Positions 26,014-36,254 are shown, numbered from the stretch's first letter. The stretch is 64,000 nt of DNA from Lacibacter sp. H407 (GCF_037892605.1 NZ_JBBKTU010000001.1:1550001-1614000), one strand, 5' to 3'. A program made the numbers and translations. The notes: generated from the sequence alone by a model not told the origin.

Positions 26014-27342
26014 TTAAATAAAGCGGTTCACAATATTTTCCAGATATTCCTGTTTGCCGCTTTTCGCTGCAGGTTCACCGTTTTCTAATGCATAAGCACG
26101 CAGATCTTCCAGCGAAAGTTTCCCTTCTTCAAATTCTTTTCCTTTACCACTATCAAATGAAGCGTAACGATCAGTTCTGATTTTTTTGTAATCAGATTTC
26201 TGTAAAATATCATCTGCAATAATGAGTGAACGGGCAAATGTATCCATACCACCAATGTGAGCATGGAACAGATCTTCCGGATCGGTACTGTTACGGCGGA
26301 TCTTCGCATCGAAGTTGATACCTCCACCTGCAAGACCACCGGCTTCAACAACCACCAGCATTGCTTCTACTAATTCATTTACATTATTCGGGAACTGATC
26401 AGTATCCCAGCCGTTTTGATAATCGCCACGGTTGGCATCCATTGAACCAAGCACACCTGCATCAGCAGCTACCTGTAATTCATGTTGGAATGTATGACCG
26501 GCTAATGTTGCATGGTTTACTTCAATGTTAATTTTGAAATCATTCAACAGATCGTACTGACGTAAAAAGCCAATCACTGTTTCACAATCATAATCGTATT
26601 GATGCTTGCTTGGTTCACAAGGTTTTGGCTCAATAAAGAACGTTCCTTTAAAACCATTTTTGCGTGCATAATCTTTTGCTGTGTGTAAGAAACGGGCAAG
26701 ATGTTCTTTTTCACGTTGCATGTTGGTATTGAGCAAGCTCATATATCCTTCACGTCCACCCCAGAACACATAGTTCTCACCACCCAATGCAATGGTTGCA
26801 TCCAATGCCGCTTTCACTTGTGCTGCTCCGTGAGTGAGCACATGAAAATCGGGATTGGTAGCAGCACCATTCATGTAACGGCGGTTTGAAAACAGGTTGG
26901 CAGTACCCCATAAAAGCTTTACACCACTTGCTGCCTGCTTTTCGCCGAGGTATTGTGTTAATGCCTGAAGCCTGCGATCATTTTCATTGATGTCGTTGGT
27001 ATAATCCACCACGTCCACATCATGAAAACAATAATAAGGCAGATTCAATTTGGTGATAAATTCAAATGCAGCATCAGCTTTATCTTTTGCACGCTCAACT
27101 GCATCGCTCTTCGAATCCCATGGAAAAATATGCGTTGGTTCGCCAAACGGATCTGCACCGCTGCCTACAAAGCTGTGCCAGTAAGCACAGGCAAACCGTA
27201 ACCATTCTTTCATACTCTTACCGGCTACGATCCTGTTTTCATCATACCAGCGAAATGCCAATGGGTTATCGGTTCCTGCTCCTTCAAATTTGATTTGAGG
27301 AATACCCTTGAAAAATTCTGTTTGTCCTGTTACTACTGTCAT
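26014..27342 (-). CDS. xylA: Xylose isomerase
   Basis: The protein has 442 residues, the longer class II form, and is cytoplasmic. It converts D-xylose to D-xylulose. The catalytic His is in YCFHDVDVV. Metal and substrate residues are in [28 protein letters not shown] and [20 protein letters not shown]. It lies 51 nt downstream of xylB and completes the xylose entry route for sugar released by the xylanolytic enzymes of this window. Confidence 0.96.
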   Translation of the reverse strand: MTVVTGQTEFFKGIPQIKFEGAGTDNPLAFRWYDENRIVAGKSMKEWLRFACAYWHSFVGSGADPFGEPTHIFPWDSKSDAVERAKDKADAAFEFITKLNLPYYCFHDVDVVDYTNDINENDRRLQALTQYLGEKQAASGVKLLWGTANLFSNRRYMNGAATNPDFHVLTHGAAQVKAALDATIALGGENYVFWGGREGYMSLLNTNMQREKEHLARFLHTAKDYARKNGFKGTFFIEPKPCEPSKHQYDYDCETVIGFLRQYDLLNDFKINIEVNHATLAGHTFQHELQVAADAGVLGSMDANRGDYQNGWDTDQFPNNVNELVEAMLVVVEAGGLAGGGINFDAKIRRNSTDPEDLFHAHIGGMDTFARSLIIADDILQKSDYKKIRTDRYASFDSGKGKEFEEGKLSLEDLRAYALENGEPAAKSGKQEYLENIVNRFI

Positions 27343-27393
27343 TGGTTGTTTATTTGCCTGCTGTTGTGCAGCAGCGTTATCGATTGGTTGTTT

Positions 27394-28872
27394 TTAACTC
27401 AGTTGTTTCTGAAGCAATGTATTCCATTCTTCATATAAAGCATTATACTGTTGTGCTGTACCGTCTGGTTCAACCACAGCTAATGGTGTTGCATGGCTGA
27501 ATGCTTCTTTCGGATGTTTGTAAATACCTGCACCAATACCTGCACCCAACGCTGCACCTACACTTCCATCACAATTGTGCAGCTCTACCGGTATATTCAA
27601 TGTATTTACAAATGCTTTGGTAAACACATCGCTTAAAAACATATTGGCTTTGCCTGCACGAATGATCGACGGATTCATTTTATTTTCCCGCATAATATCC
27701 AGGCCATAGCGGAATGCGAATGCGATGCCTTCCTGCGAAGCACGGTACAGATGCGCATTTGTATGAATGTTGAGATCAAGTTGCTGCACATGTGCGCCCG
27801 CAATTTTATTTTCAAGCATTCGCTCTGCGCCATTGCCAAACGGGAGTACGAATAAACCATTGCTGCCAATTGAAACCGTTGCTGCAGCTTCATTCATTTC
27901 TTTGTATGATTGATTTCCGGTTGTGTTTTTTACCCAACGGTTGAGAATACCGGTTCCATTGATGCAAAGTAACACCCCAATACGCTTTTGTGTTGCGGTA
28001 TGGTTAACATGTGCAAAACTATTGATACGTGATTGCGGATCAAACGTAAGCTGATCGCTCACTCCATAAATTACACCACTTGTACCAGCCGTGGCTGCTA
28101 CTTCACCAGCTTCCAGTACATTCAATGAGAGTGCATTATTTGGTTGATCACCTGCTTTGTAGGTAACAGGTATTCCTGATTTTAATCCCAGCGTCGCAGC
28201 GTTTGCAGGTGAAAGCTGTCCGTGTTCGGTAAACACATCTCTGATTTCAGGGATTACTGATTTACTAAAACCATAATGATTGAACACATCTTCCGACAAT
28301 TCATTCTTCACAAAATCCCAGAACACGCCTTCCGATAATGCAGAGATACTTGTTGTGGCAGAGCCCGTTAGTTGCAAAGCAATATAATCGCCCGGCAACA
28401 TGATTTTACTGATCTGTTCGTAAAGAGCAGGTTCATGTTGTTTTACCCAAGCCAGTTTGCTTGCCGTGAAATTGCCCGGTGAGTTTAATAAATGTTGTAA
28501 TGATTTTGATGGACCAATTTCATCGAATGCCTGGTTACCGATTTCAACTGCACGACTATCGCACCAGATGATGCTGTCACGCAACACGTTGTTGTTTTTA
28601 TCAAGCACTACCAATCCATGCATCTGGTAGGAGATGCCAATCGCTTGAATATCGATCGGGTTATATTTTTTCGTTGCGTTCGCTTTTAAAATTGCCTGCT
28701 GTGTATGTTCCCACCAATTGAGAGGTGACTGTTCGGCCCAGCCGGGTTGTTTTGAAATGATCTCCGTTTCAGTTTCGGGATAACTCACCGACACAATACG
28801 CTCCTGCGTTTGCGCATCAACAACCGACACTTTTATAGATGAAGTACCAATATCAATTCCTAATAACAACAT
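27394..28872 (-). CDS. xylB: Xylulokinase
   Basis: The protein has 492 residues of the FGGY carbohydrate kinase family. LGIDIGTSSIKVSVVD is the first phosphate loop; GISYQMHGLVVLD and IIWCDSRA bind sugar; TAGTSGVIYGVSD is the adenosine-motif region. It phosphorylates D-xylulose to xylulose 5-phosphate for the pentose phosphate pathway. The order GH30-xylB-xylA on one strand, behind the operator region at 30.4-30.65 kb, suggests xylan-dependent control. Confidence 0.94.
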   Translation of the reverse strand: MLLLGIDIGTSSIKVSVVDAQTQERIVSVSYPETETEIISKQPGWAEQSPLNWWEHTQQAILKANATKKYNPIDIQAIGISYQMHGLVVLDKNNNVLRDSIIWCDSRAVEIGNQAFDEIGPSKSLQHLLNSPGNFTASKLAWVKQHEPALYEQISKIMLPGDYIALQLTGSATTSISALSEGVFWDFVKNELSEDVFNHYGFSKSVIPEIRDVFTEHGQLSPANAATLGLKSGIPVTYKAGDQPNNALSLNVLEAGEVAATAGTSGVIYGVSDQLTFDPQSRINSFAHVNHTATQKRIGVLLCINGTGILNRWVKNTTGNQSYKEMNEAAATVSIGSNGLFVLPFGNGAERMLENKIAGAHVQQLDLNIHTNAHLYRASQEGIAFAFRYGLDIMRENKMNPSIIRAGKANMFLSDVFTKAFVNTLNIPVELHNCDGSVGAALGAGIGAGIYKHPKEAFSHATPLAVVEPDGTAQQYNALYEEWNTLLQKQLS

Positions 28873-28901
28873 AACGAAATGTACATTTTGGTTTTAAAAG
28901 A

Positions 28902-28925
28902 GGGGGAATGAAGACACATCCCCCC
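28902..28925 (-). terminator. G/C hairpin between GH30 and xylB genes
   Basis: GGGGGAATG and CATCCCCC arms face each other across a short loop. Read leftward, a TCTTTT tail follows. It could lower transcription into xylB/xylA relative to GH30. Confidence 0.5.
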
Positions 28926-28979
28926 GTTGTTGATTATGACCCTTAACAAACTAACATGATTATCATTTTCTGTTTTCTA

Positions 28980-30218
28980 CTATTGTTCTACAAACGTTAC
29001 CACACTGTTGGGAGGTAATGTAAATTCAAAACTGTTATTAGCTGATGCTACAGCTGTGCCTTGCTCAACGTTCTTGGTTGAGGTGGTTACATACGGAACA
29101 AATGAAGCTGCAGTTACACCATCAAATGTAATTTTCTGCTTCACATTGTACGAACCTACATTGATCGCTACCACTACTTTTTTAGATCCATTTTTATAAG
29201 CTGATAGCAATACATCCAATCTTGAATTTGCCGACATACCTACTCTTACTGCGCCGGGTTTAATGAACCTTGCAAAATGCGAAATAATATATCCACGTCT
29301 TGTAACAATCCCATCCTGTCCTATCGGTCCGTAAAATCGTTTACCATACCACCATATGTAGGCGTTGAAATTTGCTTTTGTCAAACAATCGTGTATTTCA
29401 ACAGCAGTACTAATACCAGATGAATAGGTTGAAAGCGTATCCAGATGTTCTGTCATCCAGATCTGCTTTCCTTTACTTCTGATCTGCGGGTTATCGATAA
29501 TGCCACCACCATAAATATGCGTACCGAAAATATCGAGGTTGGCAACGGCAGCATCGTCGGCTAAAATTGTATTGATATAGGTTTGATTGTTATTCACCAG
29601 TTCAGGCGCCATTAATTTAGTAGCAGTAACGGCAGCACCGTGGTTCTTTAAAAAATCTCTCATTTCTGTTCCGGTCCAAACACAACTTTCATAATTGGTA
29701 TCCCAATCAGGTTCATTCTGCACAGATACTGCATGTAGAGGGGCACCGTTGTTCGCCATATACAGCGCAAAATCATTCAGGTATTTTGCATATGCAGCGG
29801 CACTATCCGGAATCAGTTTGCCACTGATAATGCTGTTGTTTGTTTTCATCCGGGCTGGTGGGCTCCACGGACTGGCAAGAATAATTGCTCCACGTTGTAT
29901 GGCAGCCTTTGCATAGTTCAATTCAGTTGCTCTCCATGCATCATCAGAAGCTATTCTTATTCGGAGAATATTCAATCCCACTTGTCCGTTTGCTGAACCA
30001 AACAATCGGTCAAACTCTTCTGAAGTTAATGCAGTTGTATTCGGCGGTGTAAAAACGGTTGCACAACCAAACCCTTGAATCACTTGTTTATTTTCATTTG
30101 TAAGAACAGTAGCAGCAGCATCAAGTGTAGCGATGACGGGAGTTGTATTTTTATTCTCACTTTTCTTGCAGGAAAGCAGAACCAAAAACAGAAATGGGAA
30201 AATTTTATTGATGGTCAT
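28980..30218 (-). CDS. GH30 family xylanase (glucuronoxylanase type), lipoprotein
   Basis: The start at 30218 (MTINKIFPFLFLVLLSC) is chosen over the upstream in-frame ATG at 30299 because it directly begins a lipoprotein signal with the lipobox LLSC. The mature protein has about 395 residues and is probably on the outer membrane. It has a (beta/alpha)8 barrel plus a C-terminal beta domain. The acid/base is E169 in VQNEPDW and the nucleophile E257 in WMTEHLD. The ASPWSPPARMKTN block is typical of GH30 xylanases. Members of subfamily 8 cut xylan next to methylglucuronosyl branches, which fits the GH67/GH115 enzymes nearby; the exact subfamily is an inference. Confidence 0.9.
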   Translation of the reverse strand: MTINKIFPFLFLVLLSCKKSENKNTTPVIATLDAAATVLTNENKQVIQGFGCATVFTPPNTTALTSEEFDRLFGSANGQVGLNILRIRIASDDAWRATELNYAKAAIQRGAIILASPWSPPARMKTNNSIISGKLIPDSAAAYAKYLNDFALYMANNGAPLHAVSVQNEPDWDTNYESCVWTGTEMRDFLKNHGAAVTATKLMAPELVNNNQTYINTILADDAAVANLDIFGTHIYGGGIIDNPQIRSKGKQIWMTEHLDTLSTYSSGISTAVEIHDCLTKANFNAYIWWYGKRFYGPIGQDGIVTRRGYIISHFARFIKPGAVRVGMSANSRLDVLLSAYKNGSKKVVVAINVGSYNVKQKITFDGVTAASFVPYVTTSTKNVEQGTAVASANNSFEFTLPPNSVVTFVEQ

Positions 30219-30422
30219 GAAAAGTAAATTTGTTGGCTGTGCTTTAGCGAATACTTGCTGTTTCGATGAGATAAAACATCGGTAAAACAGCAACAGCATT
30301 TCTGTAACAGTACAGAACGTTGCAACAAAGAAGCAAGTGGTGCTGGCAAAACAATCAATTCTATCATAAAAAGCACTGATGTTAAGTAGAAGCCTATTTC
30401 CGGAAAATGAAGGAAGTCAGAA

Positions 30423-30438
30423 TTGTAATCGGTTGCAT
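30423..30438. promoter_or_regulatory. LacI-type operator, downstream copy, GH30 operon
   Basis: TTGTAATCGGTTGCAT is a 16-bp imperfect palindrome with central CG, closely matching the three other copies in the window. It sits inside the predicted leader, 209 bp from the promoter-proximal copy. Confidence 0.65.
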
Positions 30439-30607
30439 GGCGGGAGCCAGAAAACAGATGACTTTTCCAATTGCTTACAGATTTCTGTTACGTTGTTTAC
30501 AACAGCGATCAGCCACTTTTTCCTCCTATTAACGGTCAACTCAAACTCAGTAATTCCCACTGTTGCGAAACAATTAACCCAGACATTTGGCAGGTTGAAT
30601 TCAAAAG

Positions 30608-30637
30608 CTAATGTAGGGATTTTTTTTTAAAATGCAA
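30608..30637 (-). promoter_or_regulatory. Promoter of the GH30-xylB-xylA operon
   Basis: Read leftward, TTG (complement of 30635-30637) and TACATTAG (complement of 30608-30615) are separated by exactly 19 nt, a good fit to TTG-N19-TAnnTTTG. The same arrangement, with the same TACATTAG, occurs before susC. Start of transcription would be near 30601. Confidence 0.65.
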
Positions 30638-30647
30638 CCGATTGCAT
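30632..30647. promoter_or_regulatory. LacI-type operator covering the -33 element, GH30 operon
   Basis: ATGCAACCGATTGCAT is a near-perfect 16-bp palindrome with a central CG, the hallmark of LacI-family operators. It covers the TTG at 30635-30637, so a bound repressor would block RNA polymerase. The tandem LacI genes at 43.4-45.5 kb are the candidate regulators. Confidence 0.75.
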
Positions 30648-30742
30648 ATTTGTTTAAATTTTATTGAAACTCGCTGCGCAATAACTGGGTTCAGTGACCA
30701 ATATTCAATAGGTTTCTTGGGGGGAGGCTTGTTCCTTTAGCC

Positions 30743-32869
30743 TTAATTTCGTTTGATTTGATTCCATGCTTTCGTTACACTCTCCACCGGAAGTTTGCAC
30801 GTAGCATTGGTACATACATAGATCATCGTTTTATTGACCTGTAATTTATCCTGCAACAGGGGGAGGTTCTCTTCGTTTGCTGAACCCATGAACAGACAAT
30901 CGGGTAAATATTTTTTCTGCAACTCACGATTCCGGCTTTGTGCTTCGCTTCCCATTACAGCTACCTCGTAAGTTCCGTAAGTCATCAACCCCGACAATGA
31001 ACACCATTGTGCATGCCAGGCCGGTTGTTCGTTTATTTTACTGGCAGCAACAGTTAGCATGCGTGTGCTTTTGTTCAAATAGGTAGTATCAGATAGAAAT
31101 GTAGCAAGCGAATAAAGAACACCGGCCATCACTGCATTGGATGAAGGAATCACGTGATCCTGAATATCTATTTTCCTTACAACCAGATTAGCAGCATTTG
31201 CAGCTGTATAAAAAAACATGCCCGATGATGGATCGTAAAAATGACCCAACGAATAATCGGTGATCAGCTTTGCCTGCATGAGCCAATGTTTGTTAAACGT
31301 AAGCTGATATAATTTTAAATAGGCAGATGCCAGCCATGCATAGTCATCAAGAAAAGCATCAACCGAAGCTTTACCATCTTTGTAACTACGCAACAAGTGC
31401 CCGTCTTTTCCCAACATATTTTTTTCGAGGAACTCCGCATTTGTAGTTGCTTTTTGCAAATACGTTTCGTTGCCCGTTGCTGCAAACGCATCGAGGTATG
31501 CTTTGAGCATGATGGCATTCCAGGAGGTTAGAATTTTATCATCAACTGCGGGTTTCCTTCGTTTATTCCGTTCTGCAAATAGTGTTTGTCGGGTTTTATT
31601 CAACTGCGTAGTAAAGTCAACCACATTGATGTTGTTGGCAACTGCAAATGCAGCCGGCCGTTGAGTTGTGTAAAGAATATTTCGTTTCTTTTCCCAATTT
31701 CCCTGTGGCCGAACATGATAATAGGCAGCAATGGATGCAGCGTTTTCTTTGCCGGTTGTTTTTACAAACGCATCATAGTCCCATGCATAGAATGCACCTT
31801 CGTCGCCATCTGTTTCTGCATTTAACGAGCTATAAAAACCTCCAGCAGGCGATGAAAGTTCCCGATCAATAAAATCAAGTGTTTCAGTAAAAACAGTTTT
31901 ATAAAATTCATCGTTGGTCAATTGATAGGCGTGTGCATACAGGCTGATCAACTGACCATTGTCGTACAACATTTTTTCAAAATGAGGAACACGCCATAAA
32001 CTATCGGTACTGTAACGGGCAAACCCACCACCAATATGATCATACAATCCACCCAATGCCATTTTTTCAAGTGTAGTCGTGGCGGTTTTTAATGCAGTAG
32101 TATCACCTGTGAGATAATGGTACTGCAATAAGAATTCCCAAACGGACGGAGTGGGAAATTTTTGTTTTCCTTGCAGACCTCCGTTAACAAGATCAATTTG
32201 ATCGATCGCTGTTTGAAACATTGCCTGATAGCCGGCTTTGTTTCCTCGATCCGCTGTCGTAATATTTTTAAACAGAAGACTGTCGCTGTCAATGATACCA
32301 TAGGTAAGCGAATTTGCCTGCAACACAACCTTGCTGTATTTATTTTTATAACTGTCGCTGATTTGTTGGAGCAGTGTAAGCCAGGTTTCTTTTGTATAAT
32401 AGGTGCCTGCAAAAAAAGGTTTGCCGTCAGGAAGTGCAAATGCATTGAGTGGCCAACCTGCTTCTCCTTTATTCAACAGTTGACAAGCGTGCATGTAAAT
32501 ATTATCAAGATCAGGACGTTCTTCTCTATCCACTTTGATGCACACAAAAGACTCGTTCATTACTCTGGCAACTGCAGTATCCATAAAGGTTTCACGTTCC
32601 ATTACATGACACCAGTGGCAGGATGCATAGCCAATGCTGATCAATAAAGGTTTGTTTTCCTGTTTTGCTTTGGCGAGTGCTTCATCGCCCCATTCATACC
32701 AGTCAACAGGATTATCTGAATGCTCTTTCAGGTATGGACTTGACGCATGCTGCAAACGGTTTTGTGTTTGTTTCTGTTGCAGGTTTGTACAACCTGATAC
32801 AAACAAGAACAAAAGCATGATCCCATAACACGAATTTCTACACAACTCTTTTTTTGTTTTTGCAAGCAT
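30743..32869 (-). CDS. DUF255 thioredoxin-like protein (YyaL/SSP411 family), lipoprotein
   Basis: The ATG at 32869 is chosen over an in-frame TTG at 32881; the protein has 708 residues. An N-terminal lipoprotein signal (FLFVSGC) puts it outside the cytoplasm, unlike most family members. Residues ~35-200 are the thioredoxin-like DUF255 domain (HSDNPVDWYEWGDEAL, YASCHWCHVM with the CxxC, and VDREERPDLD). The rest is an (alpha/alpha)6-type region related to six-hairpin glycosidases (GGLYDHIGGGFARYSTD, VPHFEKMLYDN). Its biochemical role is not established. It lies 12 nt after the FG-GAP gene and seems to end the susC-led gene run. Confidence 0.87.
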   Translation of the reverse strand: MLAKTKKELCRNSCYGIMLLFLFVSGCTNLQQKQTQNRLQHASSPYLKEHSDNPVDWYEWGDEALAKAKQENKPLLISIGYASCHWCHVMERETFMDTAVARVMNESFVCIKVDREERPDLDNIYMHACQLLNKGEAGWPLNAFALPDGKPFFAGTYYTKETWLTLLQQISDSYKNKYSKVVLQANSLTYGIIDSDSLLFKNITTADRGNKAGYQAMFQTAIDQIDLVNGGLQGKQKFPTPSVWEFLLQYHYLTGDTTALKTATTTLEKMALGGLYDHIGGGFARYSTDSLWRVPHFEKMLYDNGQLISLYAHAYQLTNDEFYKTVFTETLDFIDRELSSPAGGFYSSLNAETDGDEGAFYAWDYDAFVKTTGKENAASIAAYYHVRPQGNWEKKRNILYTTQRPAAFAVANNINVVDFTTQLNKTRQTLFAERNKRRKPAVDDKILTSWNAIMLKAYLDAFAATGNETYLQKATTNAEFLEKNMLGKDGHLLRSYKDGKASVDAFLDDYAWLASAYLKLYQLTFNKHWLMQAKLITDYSLGHFYDPSSGMFFYTAANAANLVVRKIDIQDHVIPSSNAVMAGVLYSLATFLSDTTYLNKSTRMLTVAASKINEQPAWHAQWCSLSGLMTYGTYEVAVMGSEAQSRNRELQKKYLPDCLFMGSANEENLPLLQDKLQVNKTMIYVCTNATCKLPVESVTKAWNQIKRN

Positions 32870-32881
32870 GAAATAATTCAA

Positions 32882-35800
32882 TTAGTTGCGCTTTTCAAAA
32901 ACACGCAGGCGGTCATTGTTCGAACTTACAAGAATAGCGGAGCGATTTCCTGTATTGATCAACTGAATATCCTTTACATTATAGGGAACAAAAAATCCAC
33001 TTGCCATTGGCATGTAACTTTTGAATTCGTTATTGCCTAACCCTTTCAGAAAAACACCCGGAGAAGCATCAGCAGGAGTAGTTTCCACTTCCACATCAAA
33101 TTTATTTCCTGCCATGAGAATGTCTTTAATGCCATCTCCATCAAAATCTTTTACAATAATGCCGTTAACTGTTGAAAGCTGTGCCTCCATCGGCAACTTC
33201 TTTGCGGTGAACTTTCCTTTTTCGTTCACAAATACGACTGTAGAAAAAAGATGGGCTTGATGATGCAGAGCTGATTTTAAAGCATCATCACCTAAAATAC
33301 CTGTGAGATCACTTTCTGCAAACGATAAGTAAGTTGGAAATTTTTCTGTGATCATCGGGCATTGTTGCGATGTACATTCTCTTCCACGGATCGGAACCAT
33401 TTTATTGCTCAGATGCTTGGCAAGAAAAATATCGTTGGTACCATTGCCGTCAAAATCTTTTGCATACACTTCAAATGGTTTTTCAATGCTTGCCTGGAAC
33501 TTATAATTTTCTCCAAGGTTACCCGCAATTAAATCAAGATCACCATCACCATCAATATCATCTGCTACCAGTTTGTTCCACCAACCTGCTGTTTGATCAA
33601 CGCCGTAGTTGACGGAAACATCTTTCATTTTTCCTTTTGTGTATTCAAATACTTTAACAGGCATCCATTCGCCGGCCAATATTAACTCAACTTTTTTATC
33701 ACCATTTAAATCAGCTCCGATCGCTGATTTAACCATGCCGATATTGAGCAAGTCCGGCGCCAGTTCATTTGTTTTGTCAACAAACTTTCCTTTTTCGTTG
33801 ATCAATAAATAGCTTGTTGGCGGATAAGGATATTTATGTGCCATTACTTCTCCACCTCTGAATAAATCAAGATCGCCATCACCATCAACATCAAATGCAA
33901 CTACACATGATCCACTGCTGATAGTGGCAGGCAGAACCGATTTTGTAAAATTTCCTTTGCCATCATTGATGTACAATCGATCCTGATACATACCGGAACC
34001 TTCATTAAATTCACTGCCACCGCTTACCACATAAAGATCCAGATCTTTATCACCGTCTGCATCAAACAGCAACGTACCCATGTCTTCATATTTCTTATCT
34101 GCGTCAAACGCAGCAATAGTTTGTTTTACAAACGTTCCATTTAACTGCAAATACAAACTACCCGATTGATCTTTTGCTCCGCCAATAAAAAAATCTTCTG
34201 TACCATCAGCATTTACATCACCAGTAGCAACGAAGGGACCACTGCGGCTGAATTCATGCGGTAGTAATACCTGGTCAACATATTCATCCAGCTTATTTTC
34301 AGTATGCAGAAATGGAGTTGAAAGAAATTGATTGGTTACTTCAGCAAATAAGGGATCGTACACATAACGAGGATTACCTGATTGGACGGCTTGTTGATAG
34401 TTTACTTTTACAACCTGGTTCGTGGTAAGATTTTGCAAGCTGTTTGATTTTCCATCGGGCCATACAATTACTGCACTGTCGATCTTGTTAGTTTTTCCAA
34501 CACCAAAATGTACAACAGGATCGTTGGACGAAAGATAGCCACGCACTGTTTTTTGTTGAAAGAATTGCTGCAGCTTGCCTTCGTAATACAAAGAGATCTT
34601 TGCACCAATACCATCTCTGTTTTGTGCCGGACCCTCCATCTTCAAGCGCAGGAAATTATTTTTCTTATCAGTTACATTCTCGTACAGATCAGATTCTCCA
34701 TCAAGATTGTTGATCACAAGATCGAGATCACCATCATTATCAAAATCAGCAACAGCAGCTCCGTTTGAAAACGTACTGTCTTTGAAGCCCCATGCTTCAG
34801 AAACATTTTCAAATTTCAGTCCGCCTTTATTTTTGAAAAGATAATTCCTCACTTTAATGGGATCATAGATACTCATGTATTCTTTAAATCCTTTTGAAAA
34901 CATTTCTTCAGCCGAGTTGTACTTGTTCATGTTTGCACGGATGTACATTTCCTGCTTTTGCTGAATATCTCCATCGAACAGATCACGACGGTATCCATTG
35001 GCAACGAAAATATCCCTGTATCCATCGTTATCAAAATCAGATGCAAGTGTAGACCAGCTCCATTCGGTTTTCGAAATACCTGCCATTTGCGATACATCAC
35101 TGAAAAATCCATTACCATGATTCAGGTGAAGCACATTGTGCATGTATTGTTTGTGAAAACCGCTGTCAACGATCGCCCAAAATCCCTGCACATCCATACG
35201 TGGCATGGAAACTTTGGAACGCTTATAATTTTCCGGAAGCATTTCCATCACCAGAATATCTTCAAATCCATCGTTGTTGAGATCGGCGATATCAGCGCCC
35301 ATGGAAAAAAGCGAAAGATGATTGGTCATCGATTTCACTTCATCTTTAAACGTTCCGTTTTTTTGATTGATGTAGATGTAATCATTATCGGCATAATCGT
35401 TGGAAACAAAAATATCTTCCCAACCATCGTTATTGAGATCGGCAGTAACTACCGACAATGCATAGCCGAAATTATTTTTGATCCCTGCCTGTTTCCCGAT
35501 CTCAGTGAACTTGCCATTATCATTCCGGTACAATTTATCCCTGCAAAGATCCGGAGGGTTTCGTTTGCCGGATACCATTCGTGAAAGACCTAAGTAGAAT
35601 GAATCGGGACGGTTGGTTAGATACATGTCCAGATCATTATCATTATCCATATCAAAAAAAGCCGCATTGATCGAATAACTCTTGTCGTCCAGTCCGTATT
35701 TTTTTGCTTCTTCTTTAAATGTGAGATCGCCATTGTTAACGAATAACAGGTTTGTCCGTTCTTCATCTGTATCCTTATAACCACCTCTGCAAACATAGAT

Positions 35801-36232
35801 GTCCATAAACCCATCGCTGTTGATATCAACAAACGTTACACCGTTATCCCAACCCTTGCCACCATCAACATTTGCAGTGCTGGTAATATCTTTAAACTTC
35901 ATTCCCCCTTGGTTGAGGTATAGTTTATTAGGCACTTCATTTCCTGTAAAATAAATATCCATCAATCCATCGTTGTTCACATCTGCTGTGGCTACGCCGG
36001 CACCATTGTACACATACGCAAATGTGTCGAAATAATTACGATGGTAATTTTCTTCTACCATGTTGGTAAAATTGATGCCACTTTGCGATGTAGTCACTTT
36101 ATTAAAAACAGGATCGGCAGAAGATGTGGTGGTATCTCCCGTAGTATTTTTTTCTTTACATCCTGATGAAAGGATGAGTATGAACATGCCAATGATACAT
36201 GCAGTGCATGCGAATACAGTTTTTCTTGTCAT
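32882..36232 (-). CDS. Large FG-GAP/VCBS repeat lipoprotein with ASPIC/UnbV domain
   Basis: The start at 36232 (MTRKTVFACTACIIGMFILI) is chosen because it gives a lipoprotein signal ending SSGC and removes the overlap with the upstream gene that the ATG at 36310 would create. About 1116 residues. It contains many calcium-binding-like repeats (DVNNDGLMDIY, DINSDGFMDIY, DFDNDGDLDLV, DIDGDGDLDLI) that form beta-propellers. Near the middle is an ASPIC/UnbV region (RDGIGAKISLYYEGKLQQFFQQ, VHFGVGKTNKIDSAVIVWPDG). It is probably surface-exposed and may bind glycans or partner proteins. It follows the haloperoxidase gene by 22 nt; the two are likely co-expressed. Function unknown. Confidence 0.88.
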   Translation of the reverse strand: MTRKTVFACTACIIGMFILILSSGCKEKNTTGDTTTSSADPVFNKVTTSQSGINFTNMVEENYHRNYFDTFAYVYNGAGVATADVNNDGLMDIYFTGNEVPNKLYLNQGGMKFKDITSTANVDGGKGWDNGVTFVDINSDGFMDIYVCRGGYKDTDEERTNLLFVNNGDLTFKEEAKKYGLDDKSYSINAAFFDMDNDNDLDMYLTNRPDSFYLGLSRMVSGKRNPPDLCRDKLYRNDNGKFTEIGKQAGIKNNFGYALSVVTADLNNDGWEDIFVSNDYADNDYIYINQKNGTFKDEVKSMTNHLSLFSMGADIADLNNDGFEDILVMEMLPENYKRSKVSMPRMDVQGFWAIVDSGFHKQYMHNVLHLNHGNGFFSDVSQMAGISKTEWSWSTLASDFDNDGYRDIFVANGYRRDLFDGDIQQKQEMYIRANMNKYNSAEEMFSKGFKEYMSIYDPIKVRNYLFKNKGGLKFENVSEAWGFKDSTFSNGAAVADFDNDGDLDLVINNLDGESDLYENVTDKKNNFLRLKMEGPAQNRDGIGAKISLYYEGKLQQFFQQKTVRGYLSSNDPVVHFGVGKTNKIDSAVIVWPDGKSNSLQNLTTNQVVKVNYQQAVQSGNPRYVYDPLFAEVTNQFLSTPFLHTENKLDEYVDQVLLPHEFSRSGPFVATGDVNADGTEDFFIGGAKDQSGSLYLQLNGTFVKQTIAAFDADKKYEDMGTLLFDADGDKDLDLYVVSGGSEFNEGSGMYQDRLYINDGKGNFTKSVLPATISSGSCVVAFDVDGDGDLDLFRGGEVMAHKYPYPPTSYLLINEKGKFVDKTNELAPDLLNIGMVKSAIGADLNGDKKVELILAGEWMPVKVFEYTKGKMKDVSVNYGVDQTAGWWNKLVADDIDGDGDLDLIAGNLGENYKFQASIEKPFEVYAKDFDGNGTNDIFLAKHLSNKMVPIRGRECTSQQCPMITEKFPTYLSFAESDLTGILGDDALKSALHHQAHLFSTVVFVNEKGKFTAKKLPMEAQLSTVNGIIVKDFDGDGIKDILMAGNKFDVEVETTPADASPGVFLKGLGNNEFKSYMPMASGFFVPYNVKDIQLINTGNRSAILVSSNNDRLRVFEKRN

Positions 36233-36254
36233 CTTATTTCGTTTTACTGAGTGT

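Larger units (their letters stand above)
30219..30742. other. 524-nt intergenic control region of the GH30-xylB-xylA operon
   Basis: No gene is supported here; the 83-residue + frame at 30379-30630 has no recognisable content and crosses the operator sites. The region holds one promoter-like sequence reading left (30608-30637), two LacI-type operators (30423-30438 and 30632-30647) and a predicted leader of about 380 nt before the GH30 start. Confidence 0.6.

Noticed and set aside
30219-30299. N-terminal extension of the GH30 protein from the ATG at 30299
   Set aside because: The extra 27 residues precede a complete lipoprotein signal that starts at 30218, so the downstream ATG is the likelier start.
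30379-30630. 83-codon + frame in the GH30 upstream region
   Set aside because: It crosses one operator and the promoter, has no ribosome-binding site or motif, and stops within the T-rich spacer. The region is better explained as regulatory DNA.
34958-35584. Long + strand open frame (208 codons) opposite the UnbV lipoprotein gene
   Set aside because: It runs antisense to repeats of D/N/G-rich codons, which favour open antisense frames. The translation is repetitive (I/H/K-rich) and matches no family. The - strand protein is clearly real.
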